Positions 42,724 through 51,776 of a stretch of 64,000 bases of DNA are shown here, in pieces. The notes under the pieces were generated by a model. It saw only the letters and a list, made by a program, of their open reading frames with translations, searched no databases and was not told the origin of the DNA. Numbering within the stretch: position 1 is the stretch's first letter; each line of letters opens with the position of its first letter. The translations under genes and the position numbers were made by a program. Where the stretch lies: positions 1-64,000 of the forward strand of contig CADBCZ010000005.1 of assembly GCA_902793335.1 (NCBI GenBank), read 5' to 3'. Origin of the DNA: an uncultured Lachnospiraceae bacterium (GTDB lineage Bacteria > Bacillota > Clostridia > Lachnospirales > Lachnospiraceae).

Positions 42724-44013
42724 TCATATTTTATCTTCCTCATAGCTATAATTTTTTACTGCATTTACTGTTTTCTTGATTTCAGCATCACTATGTACCG
42801 CAGACACGAACATCGCTTCAAACTGTGACGGTGCCAGATATATTCCCTGATCTAACATAGAATTAAAATACCCGGCATATTTTTCTGTATCCGATGAAAG
42901 TGCGGTCTCATAATCGGTAACGGATTTATCCGTAAAAAATACTGACAAAAGAGAGCCTATCTGATTGACGCACACTTTATCTCCTAACACTTCCCTTACT
43001 GAATCTGCAATATATCTTCCTTTTTCATCCAGCTTCTCATATAAACCTTTTTTCTTTCCAACAATAAGAAGCTTTAACGTTGTTATTCCCGCCGTCACGG
43101 CAATCGGATTACCAGATAGCGTTCCCGCCTGATACACATCACCCGACGGTGCTACAATGCTCATGATTTCTTTACTTCCACCATAAGCTGCAAGCGGCAT
43201 ACCGCCACCTACAATCTTACCGAGTGTCGTAAGATCAGGAGTTACTCCGTAGTATTCCTGCGCACCTCCAAGAGATATGCGAAATCCGGTTATAACTTCA
43301 TCGAAAATAAGAAGTGCATTATTCGCTTTCGTTATCTCCCTTAAATATTCAAGGAATCCTTCTTTGGGAAGAACCACTCCCATATTGGCAGCCACCGGCT
43401 CAACAATCACACATGCAATCTCACCTTTATTTTCATCAAATAATCGTTTAACCGATTCCTTATCGTTATACTCAGCTATAAGTGTGTTCTTAGCAAAGTC
43501 AACCGGCACACCTGCGCTGTCAGGAGTTGAATCTGTAAGTGCTCCCGAGCCGGCTTTGACCAGCATACCGTCTGAATGTCCATGATAGCACCCTCTGAAT
43601 TTGACAACCTTATCCCTGCCTGTATATCCTCTCGCCACACGTATGGCACTCATTACTGCCTCAGTTCCCGAACTTACAAGTCTGACATTTTCCATCGAGG
43701 GAATACATCGATTTATAAGCTGTGCAAGAATATATTCTTTCTTTGTAGGTGCACCAAATGACAAACCGGCTGAACATGCCCTCTTTACATCTCTAATGAC
43801 CTCTTTATTGGCATGTCCCAGTATCATCGGCCCCCAGGAGCATACATAATCGATATATTCATTTCCATCTACGTCATATATTTTTGAACCTTTGGCATGG
43901 TCAATAAATAACGGTGTTCTTCCTACACTTTTATATGCCCTGACCGGACTGTTGACGCCTCCGGGTATTAGTTTTTTTGATTTTTCAAAGAGTTTTTCCG
44001 ATTTGTTTTTCAT
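42724..44013 (-). CDS. hemL: Glutamate-1-semialdehyde 2,1-aminomutase
   Basis: About 429 residues from the ATG at 44013. KKLIPGGVNSPVRAYKSVGR, LVSSGTEAVMSAIRVARGYT and the PLP Lys in LTTLGKIVGGGMPLAAYGG. It converts glutamate-1-semialdehyde to 5-aminolevulinate. Part of the siroheme operon; AAGGTGG ribosome binding site; the hemB stop is 15 bp upstream. Confidence 0.94.
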   Translation of the reverse strand: MKNKSEKLFEKSKKLIPGGVNSPVRAYKSVGRTPLFIDHAKGSKIYDVDGNEYIDYVCSWGPMILGHANKEVIRDVKRACSAGLSFGAPTKKEYILAQLINRCIPSMENVRLVSSGTEAVMSAIRVARGYTGRDKVVKFRGCYHGHSDGMLVKAGSGALTDSTPDSAGVPVDFAKNTLIAEYNDKESVKRLFDENKGEIACVIVEPVAANMGVVLPKEGFLEYLREITKANNALLIFDEVITGFRISLGGAQEYYGVTPDLTTLGKIVGGGMPLAAYGGSKEIMSIVAPSGDVYQAGTLSGNPIAVTAGITTLKLLIVGKKKGLYEKLDEKGRYIADSVREVLGDKVCVNQIGSLLSVFFTDKSVTDYETALSSDTEKYAGYFNSMLDQGIYLAPSQFEAMFVSAVHSDAEIKKTVNAVKNYSYEEDKI

Positions 44014-44028
44014 CACTGATACCACCTT

Positions 44029-44991
44029 CTAATCTCTAAGCCACTCTGCCACCGAAAGTGCATGATAAGTAATTATTATCTTTGCACCGGCTCTTTTCAT
44101 TGCTGTCATATTTTCCATAACTATACGTTTTTCATCTATCCATCCATTCAAAGCAGCAGCCTTAACCATTGAATACTCTCCGCTGACGTTATATACAGCA
44201 AGCGGGTAATCGGTACTAAGCGATGCTTCCTTTAACACATCCAGATATGCAAGTGCAGGCTTAACCATTATGATATCTGCACCCTCTTCAATATCACTTA
44301 TACATTCCCGTATAGCCTCTTTTCCGTTTGCCGGGTCCATCTGATATGTCTTTCTGTCACCAAATGACGGTGCTGATTGTGCCGCATCTCTAAACGGTCC
44401 GTAATATGCCGATGCAAATTTGACACTGTATGCCATAATCGATTTATTGTGAAATCCATTCTCATCCAAAGCATTTCTGATATATTCAACCCTTCCATCC
44501 ATCATATCGGACGGCGCTATAACATCTGCACCTGCGCGTGCAACACTTACTGCCATCCTGGCTAACAGATCTAAAGTCTCGTCATTTACAACCTCATGTT
44601 CATGAACGACACCACAATGTCCGTGAGATGTATACTCACACAGACACACATCCGCTATAACAAGAAGCTCCGGCGCACGTTCCTTGATATATCTTATCGC
44701 TCTTTGTGTAATTCCCTGATCGTTGTATGCTTCGGTTCCCAATTCATCTTTTTTATCAGGAATACCAAATATTAATATTGCCGGAATATCAGCTTTAATA
44801 ATGCGATCTAATTCCTCATCAAATCTGTCTATCGACCACCGATATATTCCCGGCATCGAATCAATAGGCTCTTTTATGTTATTTCCCTCTGTCACAAAAA
44901 CAGGATATACGAGATCATCAACACTTACAGATGTCTCTCTCACTAATCTTCTCATGGTCTCATTTATTCTTAATCTTCTCATTCGTACCAT
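44029..44991 (-). CDS. hemB: Porphobilinogen synthase
   Basis: About 320 residues. Schiff-base lysines in SIMAYSVKFASAYYGPFRD and ADIIMVKPALAYLDVL. The stretch ADVCLCEYTSHGHCGVV has the three cysteines of the zinc-dependent type. It joins two 5-aminolevulinate into porphobilinogen. The ATG at 44991 has GGAGG 8 nt upstream (one at 44997 is closer). Confidence 0.94.
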   Translation of the reverse strand: MVRMRRLRINETMRRLVRETSVSVDDLVYPVFVTEGNNIKEPIDSMPGIYRWSIDRFDEELDRIIKADIPAILIFGIPDKKDELGTEAYNDQGITQRAIRYIKERAPELLVIADVCLCEYTSHGHCGVVHEHEVVNDETLDLLARMAVSVARAGADVIAPSDMMDGRVEYIRNALDENGFHNKSIMAYSVKFASAYYGPFRDAAQSAPSFGDRKTYQMDPANGKEAIRECISDIEEGADIIMVKPALAYLDVLKEASLSTDYPLAVYNVSGEYSMVKAAALNGWIDEKRIVMENMTAMKRAGAKIIITYHALSVAEWLRD

Positions 44992-45039
44992 AATCATATG
45001 CCTCCAAAATAATTAAATTTATTTCGTTTGCTTCTCATT

Positions 45040-46617
45040 TCAACCGTCACGCACTGCCTCAATCAGTCCATTCACATCAAAAACTGATGCAATCAAGTCG
45101 GATTTAACACCATATTTTTTTAACTTTGCCGCTGTGACATCTCCTATACATACTGTTTTAATATTATGAGAAAATGTCTTCCTATTCTTTTCCATCTCCT
45201 CAAAAAAAGCAGTCACGCCGGACGCACTGGAAAATACTATATGGGTAAACTCTTCTATACGTTTTATATGCTGTGTTCCGCGTCCTTTGACATCATAAAG
45301 CACAACAACATCTGACTTTCCCTTCCATCTGTTTTTGCATTCAATCAGTTCATCACTTCCCTGTTCTGCCCGGGGAATAAGAACGTTATCATTATCTGTA
45401 ATGATTCTTTCAAATTCTTCACAAAAATTCCTGATAGTATATTTTGTCGGAACAAAATCAGCCTTGAATCCGTATTGAAGCAACACCTGTCTTGTTCCTT
45501 CACCAAGCGCCCCGAATTTAACCGTGGATAATTTTCTCAAATCTGCATTCTTTTTCTTATATAATTCAAAAAACAATCTTACTGCATTCTGGCTTGTAAA
45601 AAGTATCCATGAATAACCTGTTATGTTATGTTTTTCATCATCATTATCGATAAGCTGTCCTATTTGTTCCGTTCCGAACTTATCCGGAACCACATCCATA
45701 TCACAAAGAAGTGCCGTTGTTATTCCTTCTTTCGTAAATGCACTGTATAATCTCTGAAATAATGATGGTGTTGCTACAACCCCTACGCGCATCTTAATCT
45801 TTCCTGAAACACTGTCTAAGCCGTCAGCATGCTCATACACATTTTTCCCGGATCTGTTTTTTTCATATCTGTAATGTTTTCCAGCAGTCTCTCCAACAAC
45901 AATAACTGCCGGCGAAGATATATTTTCTTCTTTAACCTTTTTACTTATATCAGAAAGGTTTCCTCTTATCTCTTTCTCATAGATAGTCGTCCCTTCACTG
46001 ATCACAGCTACAGAAGTTGACGGATTTTTACCGTTTTCAATAAGTTTTTGTGTAATTGTGCTTAAATTGGAAAGGCCCATTAGAAACACAATCGTCCCCT
46101 CATATCCTGCAATCTTTTCAAAGTCTATTCCGTACAGGCTACTGTCATCATTTTTTTCGATATTATTTTGGGGGGCATTGGTATGACCTGTTATCACGTG
46201 AAAGCTTCTTGCGATTTCTCTGTGCGTCACCGGAATCCCTGCACACTCAGGAACTGCAATCGCAGAAGTTATTCCGGGAACAACCTCATATGGGATGTTC
46301 ATCTTTTCAAGAGCCTCTATCTCTTCGCCACCGCGGCCAAAAACAAATGAATCGCCACCTTTAAGTCTTACAATCGTCTCATACTTTTCTGCATTTTTAA
46401 TTAGTATTTCATTTATCTCTTCCTGCTTTTTGTAATGACATCCGGGCTGCTTACCAACATATACAAGTTCGCAATCCTTTGAAGCGCTACGTATAAGATC
46501 GTCACCGGCAAGACGGTCATATATCAGACAGTCACAATTCTTTATTAAATTGTATCCTTTAACGGTAATCAGATCAGGATCACCAGGTCCTGCTCCTACC
46601 AAATATACTTTTCCCAT
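45040..46617 (-). CDS. cobA-hemD: Uroporphyrinogen-III C-methyltransferase/uroporphyrinogen-III synthase fusion
   Basis: About 525 residues. The first 250 are SUMT/CobA: VYLVGAGPGDPDLITVKG, CLIYDRLAGDDLI, VRLKGGDSFVFGRGGEE, VVPGITSAIAVPECAGIPV. The remainder is HemD, weakly conserved as usual, with LFTSQNAVRLFFELY and FSSASGVTAFFEEM. Together they close the ring to uroporphyrinogen III and methylate it to precorrin-2, the branch to siroheme and corrinoids. This fusion is common in Clostridia. The ATG is one base after the hemC stop. Confidence 0.93.
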   Translation of the reverse strand: MGKVYLVGAGPGDPDLITVKGYNLIKNCDCLIYDRLAGDDLIRSASKDCELVYVGKQPGCHYKKQEEINEILIKNAEKYETIVRLKGGDSFVFGRGGEEIEALEKMNIPYEVVPGITSAIAVPECAGIPVTHREIARSFHVITGHTNAPQNNIEKNDDSSLYGIDFEKIAGYEGTIVFLMGLSNLSTITQKLIENGKNPSTSVAVISEGTTIYEKEIRGNLSDISKKVKEENISSPAVIVVGETAGKHYRYEKNRSGKNVYEHADGLDSVSGKIKMRVGVVATPSLFQRLYSAFTKEGITTALLCDMDVVPDKFGTEQIGQLIDNDDEKHNITGYSWILFTSQNAVRLFFELYKKKNADLRKLSTVKFGALGEGTRQVLLQYGFKADFVPTKYTIRNFCEEFERIITDNDNVLIPRAEQGSDELIECKNRWKGKSDVVVLYDVKGRGTQHIKRIEEFTHIVFSSASGVTAFFEEMEKNRKTFSHNIKTVCIGDVTAAKLKKYGVKSDLIASVFDVNGLIEAVRDG

Positions 46618-46618
46618 A

Positions 46619-47521
46619 TCAAAAATCCTTCGAAACTTCTTCTGCGAGACGTTCCCAGTCCGCAAGTTTTCCTCTTATACTATTTCGTCTTATAACACTT
46701 TTTTTCCCGCCATCCATAATGTTTGCCACTGCCATAAATATGGTAACATCATCACCTGTAACCTTTGCTCTGACTGCAATCGGCTCATGACATCCTGCAT
46801 TTAAATTCTTAAGTATCTGCTGTTCAACCTTAAGCTCCGCATAAGCTGTATCATCCGATATCGCCCTGACTATCAACGCAACATAATCATCTGTTCTTGT
46901 CTCAAGAGCGATTATTGCCTGACCTCCTGCCGGAAGTATCTCTTCCTCTTTGAAAAAGTGATAATAAAAATCTTCATCTTCCAGAAGTCCAAGCCTTTCA
47001 AGTCCCGCCACTGCAAGTAACGCTCCGTCGTATTCTCCATTTCTTACCTTATCAAGCCTCGTCGGGACGTTTCCCCGTATGCTCTCACACGAAAACAAAG
47101 GATACAAATTCTCCAACTGACTCACTCTTCTGGGACTGTCAGTTCCAATCTTTAATGTTTTATTTATATCATTTAATGAAACTCCGAATTCTTTTCTATA
47201 CACAAGCACATCACGGACATCTGCTCTTTTTAAAGTACCTGCAATAACAAGTCCTTCCGGAATTCTAACCGACATATCTTTTGCACTGTGAACAGCAATA
47301 TCAATTTCGTTGTTAAGCAGTGCTCTCTCCAGCTCCTTTGCAAAAACTCCCTGTTCTTTGAAATCCACCAGTGGCGTATTCTGATCCTTGTCCGCAACTG
47401 TATGAATAATAACCCGCTTTATTTTAATATCAGGATACTTCTCCTTTAGCGCGGCTTCCAATAAATCCACCTGTATAAGAGCAAGCCTGCTCCCTCTCGT
47501 ACCAATCCTTATTTCTCTCAT
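46619..47521 (-). CDS. hemC: Hydroxymethylbilane synthase
   Basis: 300 residues. REIRIGTRGSRLALIQVDLL, HSAKDMSVRIPEGL, and the dipyrromethane cofactor Cys in KNLNAGCHEPIAVRAKV. It polymerises four porphobilinogens. In order between cysG-N and cobA-hemD. Confidence 0.94.
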   Translation of the reverse strand: MREIRIGTRGSRLALIQVDLLEAALKEKYPDIKIKRVIIHTVADKDQNTPLVDFKEQGVFAKELERALLNNEIDIAVHSAKDMSVRIPEGLVIAGTLKRADVRDVLVYRKEFGVSLNDINKTLKIGTDSPRRVSQLENLYPLFSCESIRGNVPTRLDKVRNGEYDGALLAVAGLERLGLLEDEDFYYHFFKEEEILPAGGQAIIALETRTDDYVALIVRAISDDTAYAELKVEQQILKNLNAGCHEPIAVRAKVTGDDVTIFMAVANIMDGGKKSVIRRNSIRGKLADWERLAEEVSKDF

Positions 47522-47582
47522 ATCGTTACCTTTTTTGCTTTCATATATCCATGCTTAAACTCACAAAACCTGCTGTTACACA

Positions 47583-48242
47583 TTATCGACTTCCACAGCC
47601 TATATCTGTCTGATACTGCAATAGTTTTTCTTCCACAATATCATCCGGCACATCACCGTTATGCTCTGCTCCGTACATGATAAGCTCTAAAAAAAATTGT
47701 TTTCTTTTATCATAAGAATCAATCTTTAAAAGCGCGACATCCCGATATTTTCCCAAATTACTTACAAGTTTTCCGTAACACCTCGGAAGCTTTTTATCAA
47801 TCTCTCTCTTAATAAATCCGGCCGCAACAGGACTATTACCTCCGGTCGACACCGCCACAACAAGTTCATCACGCTTTATTACCGCCGGAAAATAAAAAGA
47901 ACTTTTCTCTTTTTTATCAACAACGTTTACCGGTATTTTTTTAATCCTGCATAACTCTGATACAATACTCTGAAGCTTTTCATTATCCGTTGCCGCTATC
48001 ACAAAACAAATATCTTCACAATTATCAATATCTTTTTCATCAAAGCTTTTTTTAACCATAGTTAAATTCTTATCATTTATATCTGCAAGAGCTTTGAGTT
48101 CAGCACAAAACTCTTCACTTACAACACGGATTATTGCACCAAACGAAAGCAGTATTTTGATCTTGTGAAAGGCAATCTTACCTCCACCAATCACCAGAAT
48201 CTCTCTACTTTTAACTTCTACCATTAAGGGAAAATAAGACAT
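47583..48242 (-). CDS. Precorrin-2 dehydrogenase/sirohydrochlorin ferrochelatase-like (CysG N-terminal)
   Basis: About 219 residues from the ATG at 48242. Rossmann motif VIGGGKIAFHKIKILLSFGA, Asp in VVDKKEKSSFYFPAVIKRD, and VAVSTGGNSPVAAGFIKREI. It oxidises precorrin-2 and may insert iron to give siroheme. It matches Met8p/YlnF/CysG-N proteins. No separate SirB chelatase is encoded here, so it may do both steps. Confidence 0.88.
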   Translation of the reverse strand: MSYFPLMVEVKSREILVIGGGKIAFHKIKILLSFGAIIRVVSEEFCAELKALADINDKNLTMVKKSFDEKDIDNCEDICFVIAATDNEKLQSIVSELCRIKKIPVNVVDKKEKSSFYFPAVIKRDELVVAVSTGGNSPVAAGFIKREIDKKLPRCYGKLVSNLGKYRDVALLKIDSYDKRKQFFLELIMYGAEHNGDVPDDIVEEKLLQYQTDIGCGSR

Positions 48243-48249
48243 ATACGCA

Positions 48250-49428
48250 TCAACCTTCAACTTCCTGTATGTATATCTTTTCAAGAACCTTTAAAAAACT
48301 GTCACTATCAAGTATATCTTTAAGATAATATACCATTTTCATAACCTGCTCTTTTTTTTCCGGTAGATTATTCAAAAAATCTCTGATAAACAATCGCTTC
48401 AAAACCTCCTCAACTCCCTCGGAAACAATTGCCTCTATTTTCTTTCCCTCGGCACTTTTAAGTTCGTTGTTTCTTTTTGCTAATTGTTTAAAATGATCTA
48501 ATCCAAGAATCTCTACACTCTCTATTAATTCTATATCCCTATCGATATCAAACGGAACAGCAAGATCAACCAACAGATTTGTAGCATCAGGTAATTGAGC
48601 AGCTTCATACTCGCCACGAGTCAATGTATAATGTGGGCTTCTCGTAGCACTCACCACCACGGACACCTTATTAAGATAGTCATAACGCTTGTCAAAACCA
48701 ATCCACTCCAACCCGGCTAAATGAAGTACATCATATTCAGATTTATGTTTCCTTGTGGTTCCTATCACAGATATATTCTTTGCAATAAGATCCTTTGCAA
48801 CGATTGAACCAATCTGACCACTAGCCCCAATCACAAGAACACTTTTTTGTCTATTATTATCCTTAATATACTGTTCCACATAATTAGCGGTAAGTGTTCC
48901 GATTGATACCGGTGTCTTTGCAATATCAGTACGTGATTTTGATACTTTAGCACAGTTAAAAGCTCCCTGAAACAGAATGTTTAATTCTCCGCAGACTGCA
49001 CCGATATCCTTTGATAGCAGATAAGCCTCTTTTGCCTGATGAAGAATCTCATCCTCACCAAGCACCATCGAATCCAGTCCACATACAACTCTGTATAAAT
49101 GAAGTACCGCTCTTTTACCCTGATAAAAATAACAATTACTTCTTATTTCTTCTTTACTAAGCCCCTTATACTCCGCCATTCTTTCTTCAAGCTTACGAAG
49201 AACTATTCCACTGGATATATTAAGAAAACCGATGGAATCTCTCTCATTTGTTTTATTAATCGTAGCATATAATTCATTTCTGTTACACGTTGATATTATT
49301 ACCCCTCCGGCAATGATACCATCGCTTATAAGAGCATTTAAAAATTCCTTATGCTCTTGTCTTGTAAATGAAAACTTCTGCCTGATTTTATCAGGTGTTC
49401 TTTTGTATGTTACACTGATACATAGCAT
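48250..49428 (-). CDS. hemA: Glutamyl-tRNA reductase
   Basis: 392 residues. Catalytic Cys in GVIISTCNRNELYATI, VCGLDSMVLGEDEILHQ, and the NADPH domain SVLVIGASGQIGSIVAKDLI. First committed step of tetrapyrrole synthesis from Glu-tRNA. It follows the sulfite reductase gene by 23 bp. Confidence 0.94.
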   Translation of the reverse strand: MLCISVTYKRTPDKIRQKFSFTRQEHKEFLNALISDGIIAGGVIISTCNRNELYATINKTNERDSIGFLNISSGIVLRKLEERMAEYKGLSKEEIRSNCYFYQGKRAVLHLYRVVCGLDSMVLGEDEILHQAKEAYLLSKDIGAVCGELNILFQGAFNCAKVSKSRTDIAKTPVSIGTLTANYVEQYIKDNNRQKSVLVIGASGQIGSIVAKDLIAKNISVIGTTRKHKSEYDVLHLAGLEWIGFDKRYDYLNKVSVVVSATRSPHYTLTRGEYEAAQLPDATNLLVDLAVPFDIDRDIELIESVEILGLDHFKQLAKRNNELKSAEGKKIEAIVSEGVEEVLKRLFIRDFLNNLPEKKEQVMKMVYYLKDILDSDSFLKVLEKIYIQEVEG

Positions 49429-49451
49429 ATTAACTCATCATCCCGTTTTAT

Positions 49452-50315
49452 TTATCCCTCGTAGGCTTTTAACAGTACTTCTTTTAATTTCTCTATACCA
49501 ACACGATCAATCGTAAACTTAAATCTCTCACCGGCATTTGCGTTATCGTCAAAGAAGTTAATTGCCGCATCCGTAACCCTAAACAACTGTTCCTCATCTG
49601 TAATAATCGGTAAAAGCTCTTGTCCGCTACTTATAGAATTACCAAATGTTCCTCCAAACGATACCCAGTATGCAGGCTGCGCATCCCACGCATCTGTAGG
49701 ACATGACTTAACACATCTTCCACAATAATTACACTTGTCAAAATCAACATCAACTTTTCCATCCTTAATAGTAATCGCACCTTCTCGACAGACTTTCTGA
49801 CATAATCCACAATTAATACAATCCTCACTCTTATATTTCATCAATAAAGCGCCTTTAATTCCTACATCATTTTCCTCAGCCTTAAGACAGTTGTTCTGAC
49901 AACCTGTCACACCAAACTTAAATTTATGTGGAAGCTCTCTTCCAAAATATCTCTCATTTAATTTCAACGCGATATCATATGTGTCAATATTTCCACTCGG
50001 ACAGATTTCACTGCCCTGACAAGCTGTAACCGTACGTACTCTTGGACCACACACACCCGGTTTACATCCACCCTGTGCAAGAGAATCTTTTACCTCATCA
50101 ATATCGTTCAATTTTATAAACGGTATCTCTACTCCTTGTCTTGATGTTAGATGTACATGTCCATCACCATATTTTTCCGCAACCTCTGCAATCTTCTTAA
50201 GATTCTCCGCTGTCAGCGTTCCACCTACAACAGCCAAGCGAAGCGAAAAATTATCTTTCTGCTTTTGTTTCATAAATCCGCCTTTTTTTAATGTTGAATA
50301 ATCCACTTCTGCCAT
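49452..50315 (-). CDS. Siroheme/4Fe-4S sulfite (nitrite) reductase
   Basis: About 287 residues from the ATG at 50315 (AAGGAG 9 nt upstream). Siroheme-cluster cysteines in TACQGSEICPSGNIDTY and GCQNNCLKAEENDVGIKG (CX5C...CX3C); substrate-binding basic residues in HLTSRQGVEIPFI. A two-cluster ferredoxin insert is present: CINCGLCQKVCREGAI and CNYCGRCVKSCPTDAW. This is the compact, AsrC/Fsr-like type. It would reduce sulfite to sulfide by six electrons with ferredoxin. Heading the siroheme operon, it explains why those genes are here. Nitrite remains possible as substrate. Confidence 0.87.
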   Translation of the reverse strand: MAEVDYSTLKKGGFMKQKQKDNFSLRLAVVGGTLTAENLKKIAEVAEKYGDGHVHLTSRQGVEIPFIKLNDIDEVKDSLAQGGCKPGVCGPRVRTVTACQGSEICPSGNIDTYDIALKLNERYFGRELPHKFKFGVTGCQNNCLKAEENDVGIKGALLMKYKSEDCINCGLCQKVCREGAITIKDGKVDVDFDKCNYCGRCVKSCPTDAWDAQPAYWVSFGGTFGNSISSGQELLPIITDEEQLFRVTDAAINFFDDNANAGERFKFTIDRVGIEKLKEVLLKAYEG

Positions 50316-50357
50316 ATCAGTATCTCCTTTTTCCGAATCCATTTTTCATATATTCCT

Positions 50358-50416
50358 ATCAAATTAATATGATTTAATTGTAAAAAAATAATAACGGATG
50401 AACTTATCTTTGTCAA
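50358..50416 (-). promoter_or_regulatory. Sulfite reductase-siroheme operon promoter with palindrome
   Basis: Minus strand TTGACA (50411-50416), 17-bp spacer, TATTAT (50388-50393). Just downstream is ATCAAATTAATATGAT (50358-50373), a 16-bp near-perfect inverted repeat in a repressor position. It differs from the metY operator. Confidence 0.65.
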
Positions 50417-50494
50417 CGCATATTAATACTTATACTTATAGATTTTTCTTTGTCTTAGTGATAGTTTTTGACTATATCAAGTTGAAATAATATA

Positions 50495-50523
50495 GCCGAT
50501 TATAGTTGTTAACTATAACCGGC
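50495..50523 (-). terminator. Hairpin at the end of the hydrolase gene
   Basis: GCCGATTATAGTT-gtt-AACTATAACCGGC: a 13-bp stem with one mismatch that overlaps the stop codon of the hydrolase gene. The following T-run is weak (TATATTATTTC). Confidence 0.5.
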
Positions 50524-51073
50524 CATATAATGAAACCATTTTGATTATATTTTTCAAATTGTCCAGATCAGTGTCAATATCTCCCGTTTCTAAAGAATGA
50601 TTACCACCTCTTACCCTGAATGTATCGAGACTCTTTTCTTCTGCAATCTCCTCTATAATCTTATAATCAGCAAAAGGATCATCATCACCGTAAAGAAGTA
50701 TTCCCTCTCCTTCATTTATGAATTTCCCAATTGCTTCAAGAGGAGAAAAGCATATATGCTTGACCTGTAATGCTTTTTCTCTGGCATAGGCTGCCGCAAC
50801 AACAGTTCCCAGGCTCTTAGAAATAAAAATTATACTGTCTGATGTCATATCACCAACATCCTGTAGTGATTGTTCCGTCATTTGCAAATATTCATTAAGT
50901 TTTGAAGCAATGTAAGACTTATCCTTAATCTTGTCTTTATCGCAGTCAATCTCAGAATAGTCTATAAATATAAGCTCATATCCGTTCTTTCTTGCCAGCT
51001 TGCCTGAATAATACAAAAGTGGTCTGTCCTTCGTATACCCGATTCCCGGAAAAATAACAGCTATTTTCCTCAT
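50513..51073 (-). CDS. Alpha/beta hydrolase
   Basis: About 186 residues. KIAVIFPGIGYTKDRPLLYY near the N-terminus forms the oxyanion-hole region, the nucleophile elbow is FISKSLGTVVAAA (Ser-x-Ser-x-Gly; the first Gly is replaced), Asp in LYGDDDPFADYK and His in VRGGNHSLETGD. Small esterase or peptidase-like; substrate unknown. It follows the flavodoxin gene by 65 bp. Confidence 0.8.
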   Translation of the reverse strand: MRKIAVIFPGIGYTKDRPLLYYSGKLARKNGYELIFIDYSEIDCDKDKIKDKSYIASKLNEYLQMTEQSLQDVGDMTSDSIIFISKSLGTVVAAAYAREKALQVKHICFSPLEAIGKFINEGEGILLYGDDDPFADYKIIEEIAEEKSLDTFRVRGGNHSLETGDIDTDLDNLKNIIKMVSLYGRL

Positions 51074-51138
51074 CAATTACTAATCCTCCCTTATCAACTT
51101 AAGCTTATAGTCTGTTATTTCTATATTTCTTAACTGTC

Positions 51139-51615
51139 TCATAGAACTTTATTCACCCATTCCTTCAACTCTTCTTCTGTCACATTAGCATCTAATCTAT
51201 CACCCTCGATTACCTTTGCGGTTTTCGCAAGCGCCTGCATGTTCTTTCCGGAATCACCTATCTCACTACCCCCCGATGTACAAAACGGAATAACAGTAAT
51301 ATCGTCCCACGAATAACTTTCCATAAATGTGTCAATTATCGAAGGCTCACGATACCACCAAACAGGGAATCCAATAAATACATGTGAGTACTGTGAAATA
51401 TCATCTACCTTTTTGCTAATGGCGGGTCTGCAATTCCTATCATTCATTTCTATAGAACTCCGGCTTTTCTTATCCTGCCAGTTTAAGTCTGCTTCAGTAT
51501 ATATCTGCTCAGGTATAATTTCAAAAATATCTGCTTCCATAACCTTAGAAAGCCTCTCTGCAACCCTTTTTGTCACTCCGCTCGCACTAAAATATGCGAC
51601 TAATATTTTACCCAT
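51139..51615 (-). CDS. Flavodoxin
   Basis: 158 residues. FMN phosphate loop VAYFSASGVTKRVAERLS, then IGFPVWWYREPSIIDTFME around the isoalloxazine, and FCTSGGSEIGDSGKNM. It is a one- or two-electron carrier; the many radical SAM and reductase enzymes nearby could be clients, though the long-chain insertion pattern fits the general NADPH-quinone/flavodoxin branch equally. AGGAGG-like site before the ATG. Confidence 0.9.
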   Translation of the reverse strand: MGKILVAYFSASGVTKRVAERLSKVMEADIFEIIPEQIYTEADLNWQDKKSRSSIEMNDRNCRPAISKKVDDISQYSHVFIGFPVWWYREPSIIDTFMESYSWDDITVIPFCTSGGSEIGDSGKNMQALAKTAKVIEGDRLDANVTEEELKEWVNKVL

Positions 51616-51741
51616 ATAATATCCTCCTTTTCACTTTCTATGACCGATCATTCCATATCTAAATAACTGTTAATATTATACCACATTTTTCAAAAATGTA
51701 GAAAAAATATTCTTTTGTAAACAATACAAAAGCATAAAAAT

Positions 51742-51776
51742 AGAAGTAACACTTTATCATTGTGCTACTTCTATTT
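51742..51776. terminator. Bidirectional terminator
   Basis: AGAAGTAACAC at 51742-51752 pairs with GTGCTACTTCT (51762-51772) with one mismatch; T-runs or A-runs flank both sides. On the minus strand it overlaps the stop of the membrane protein gene. Confidence 0.75.
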
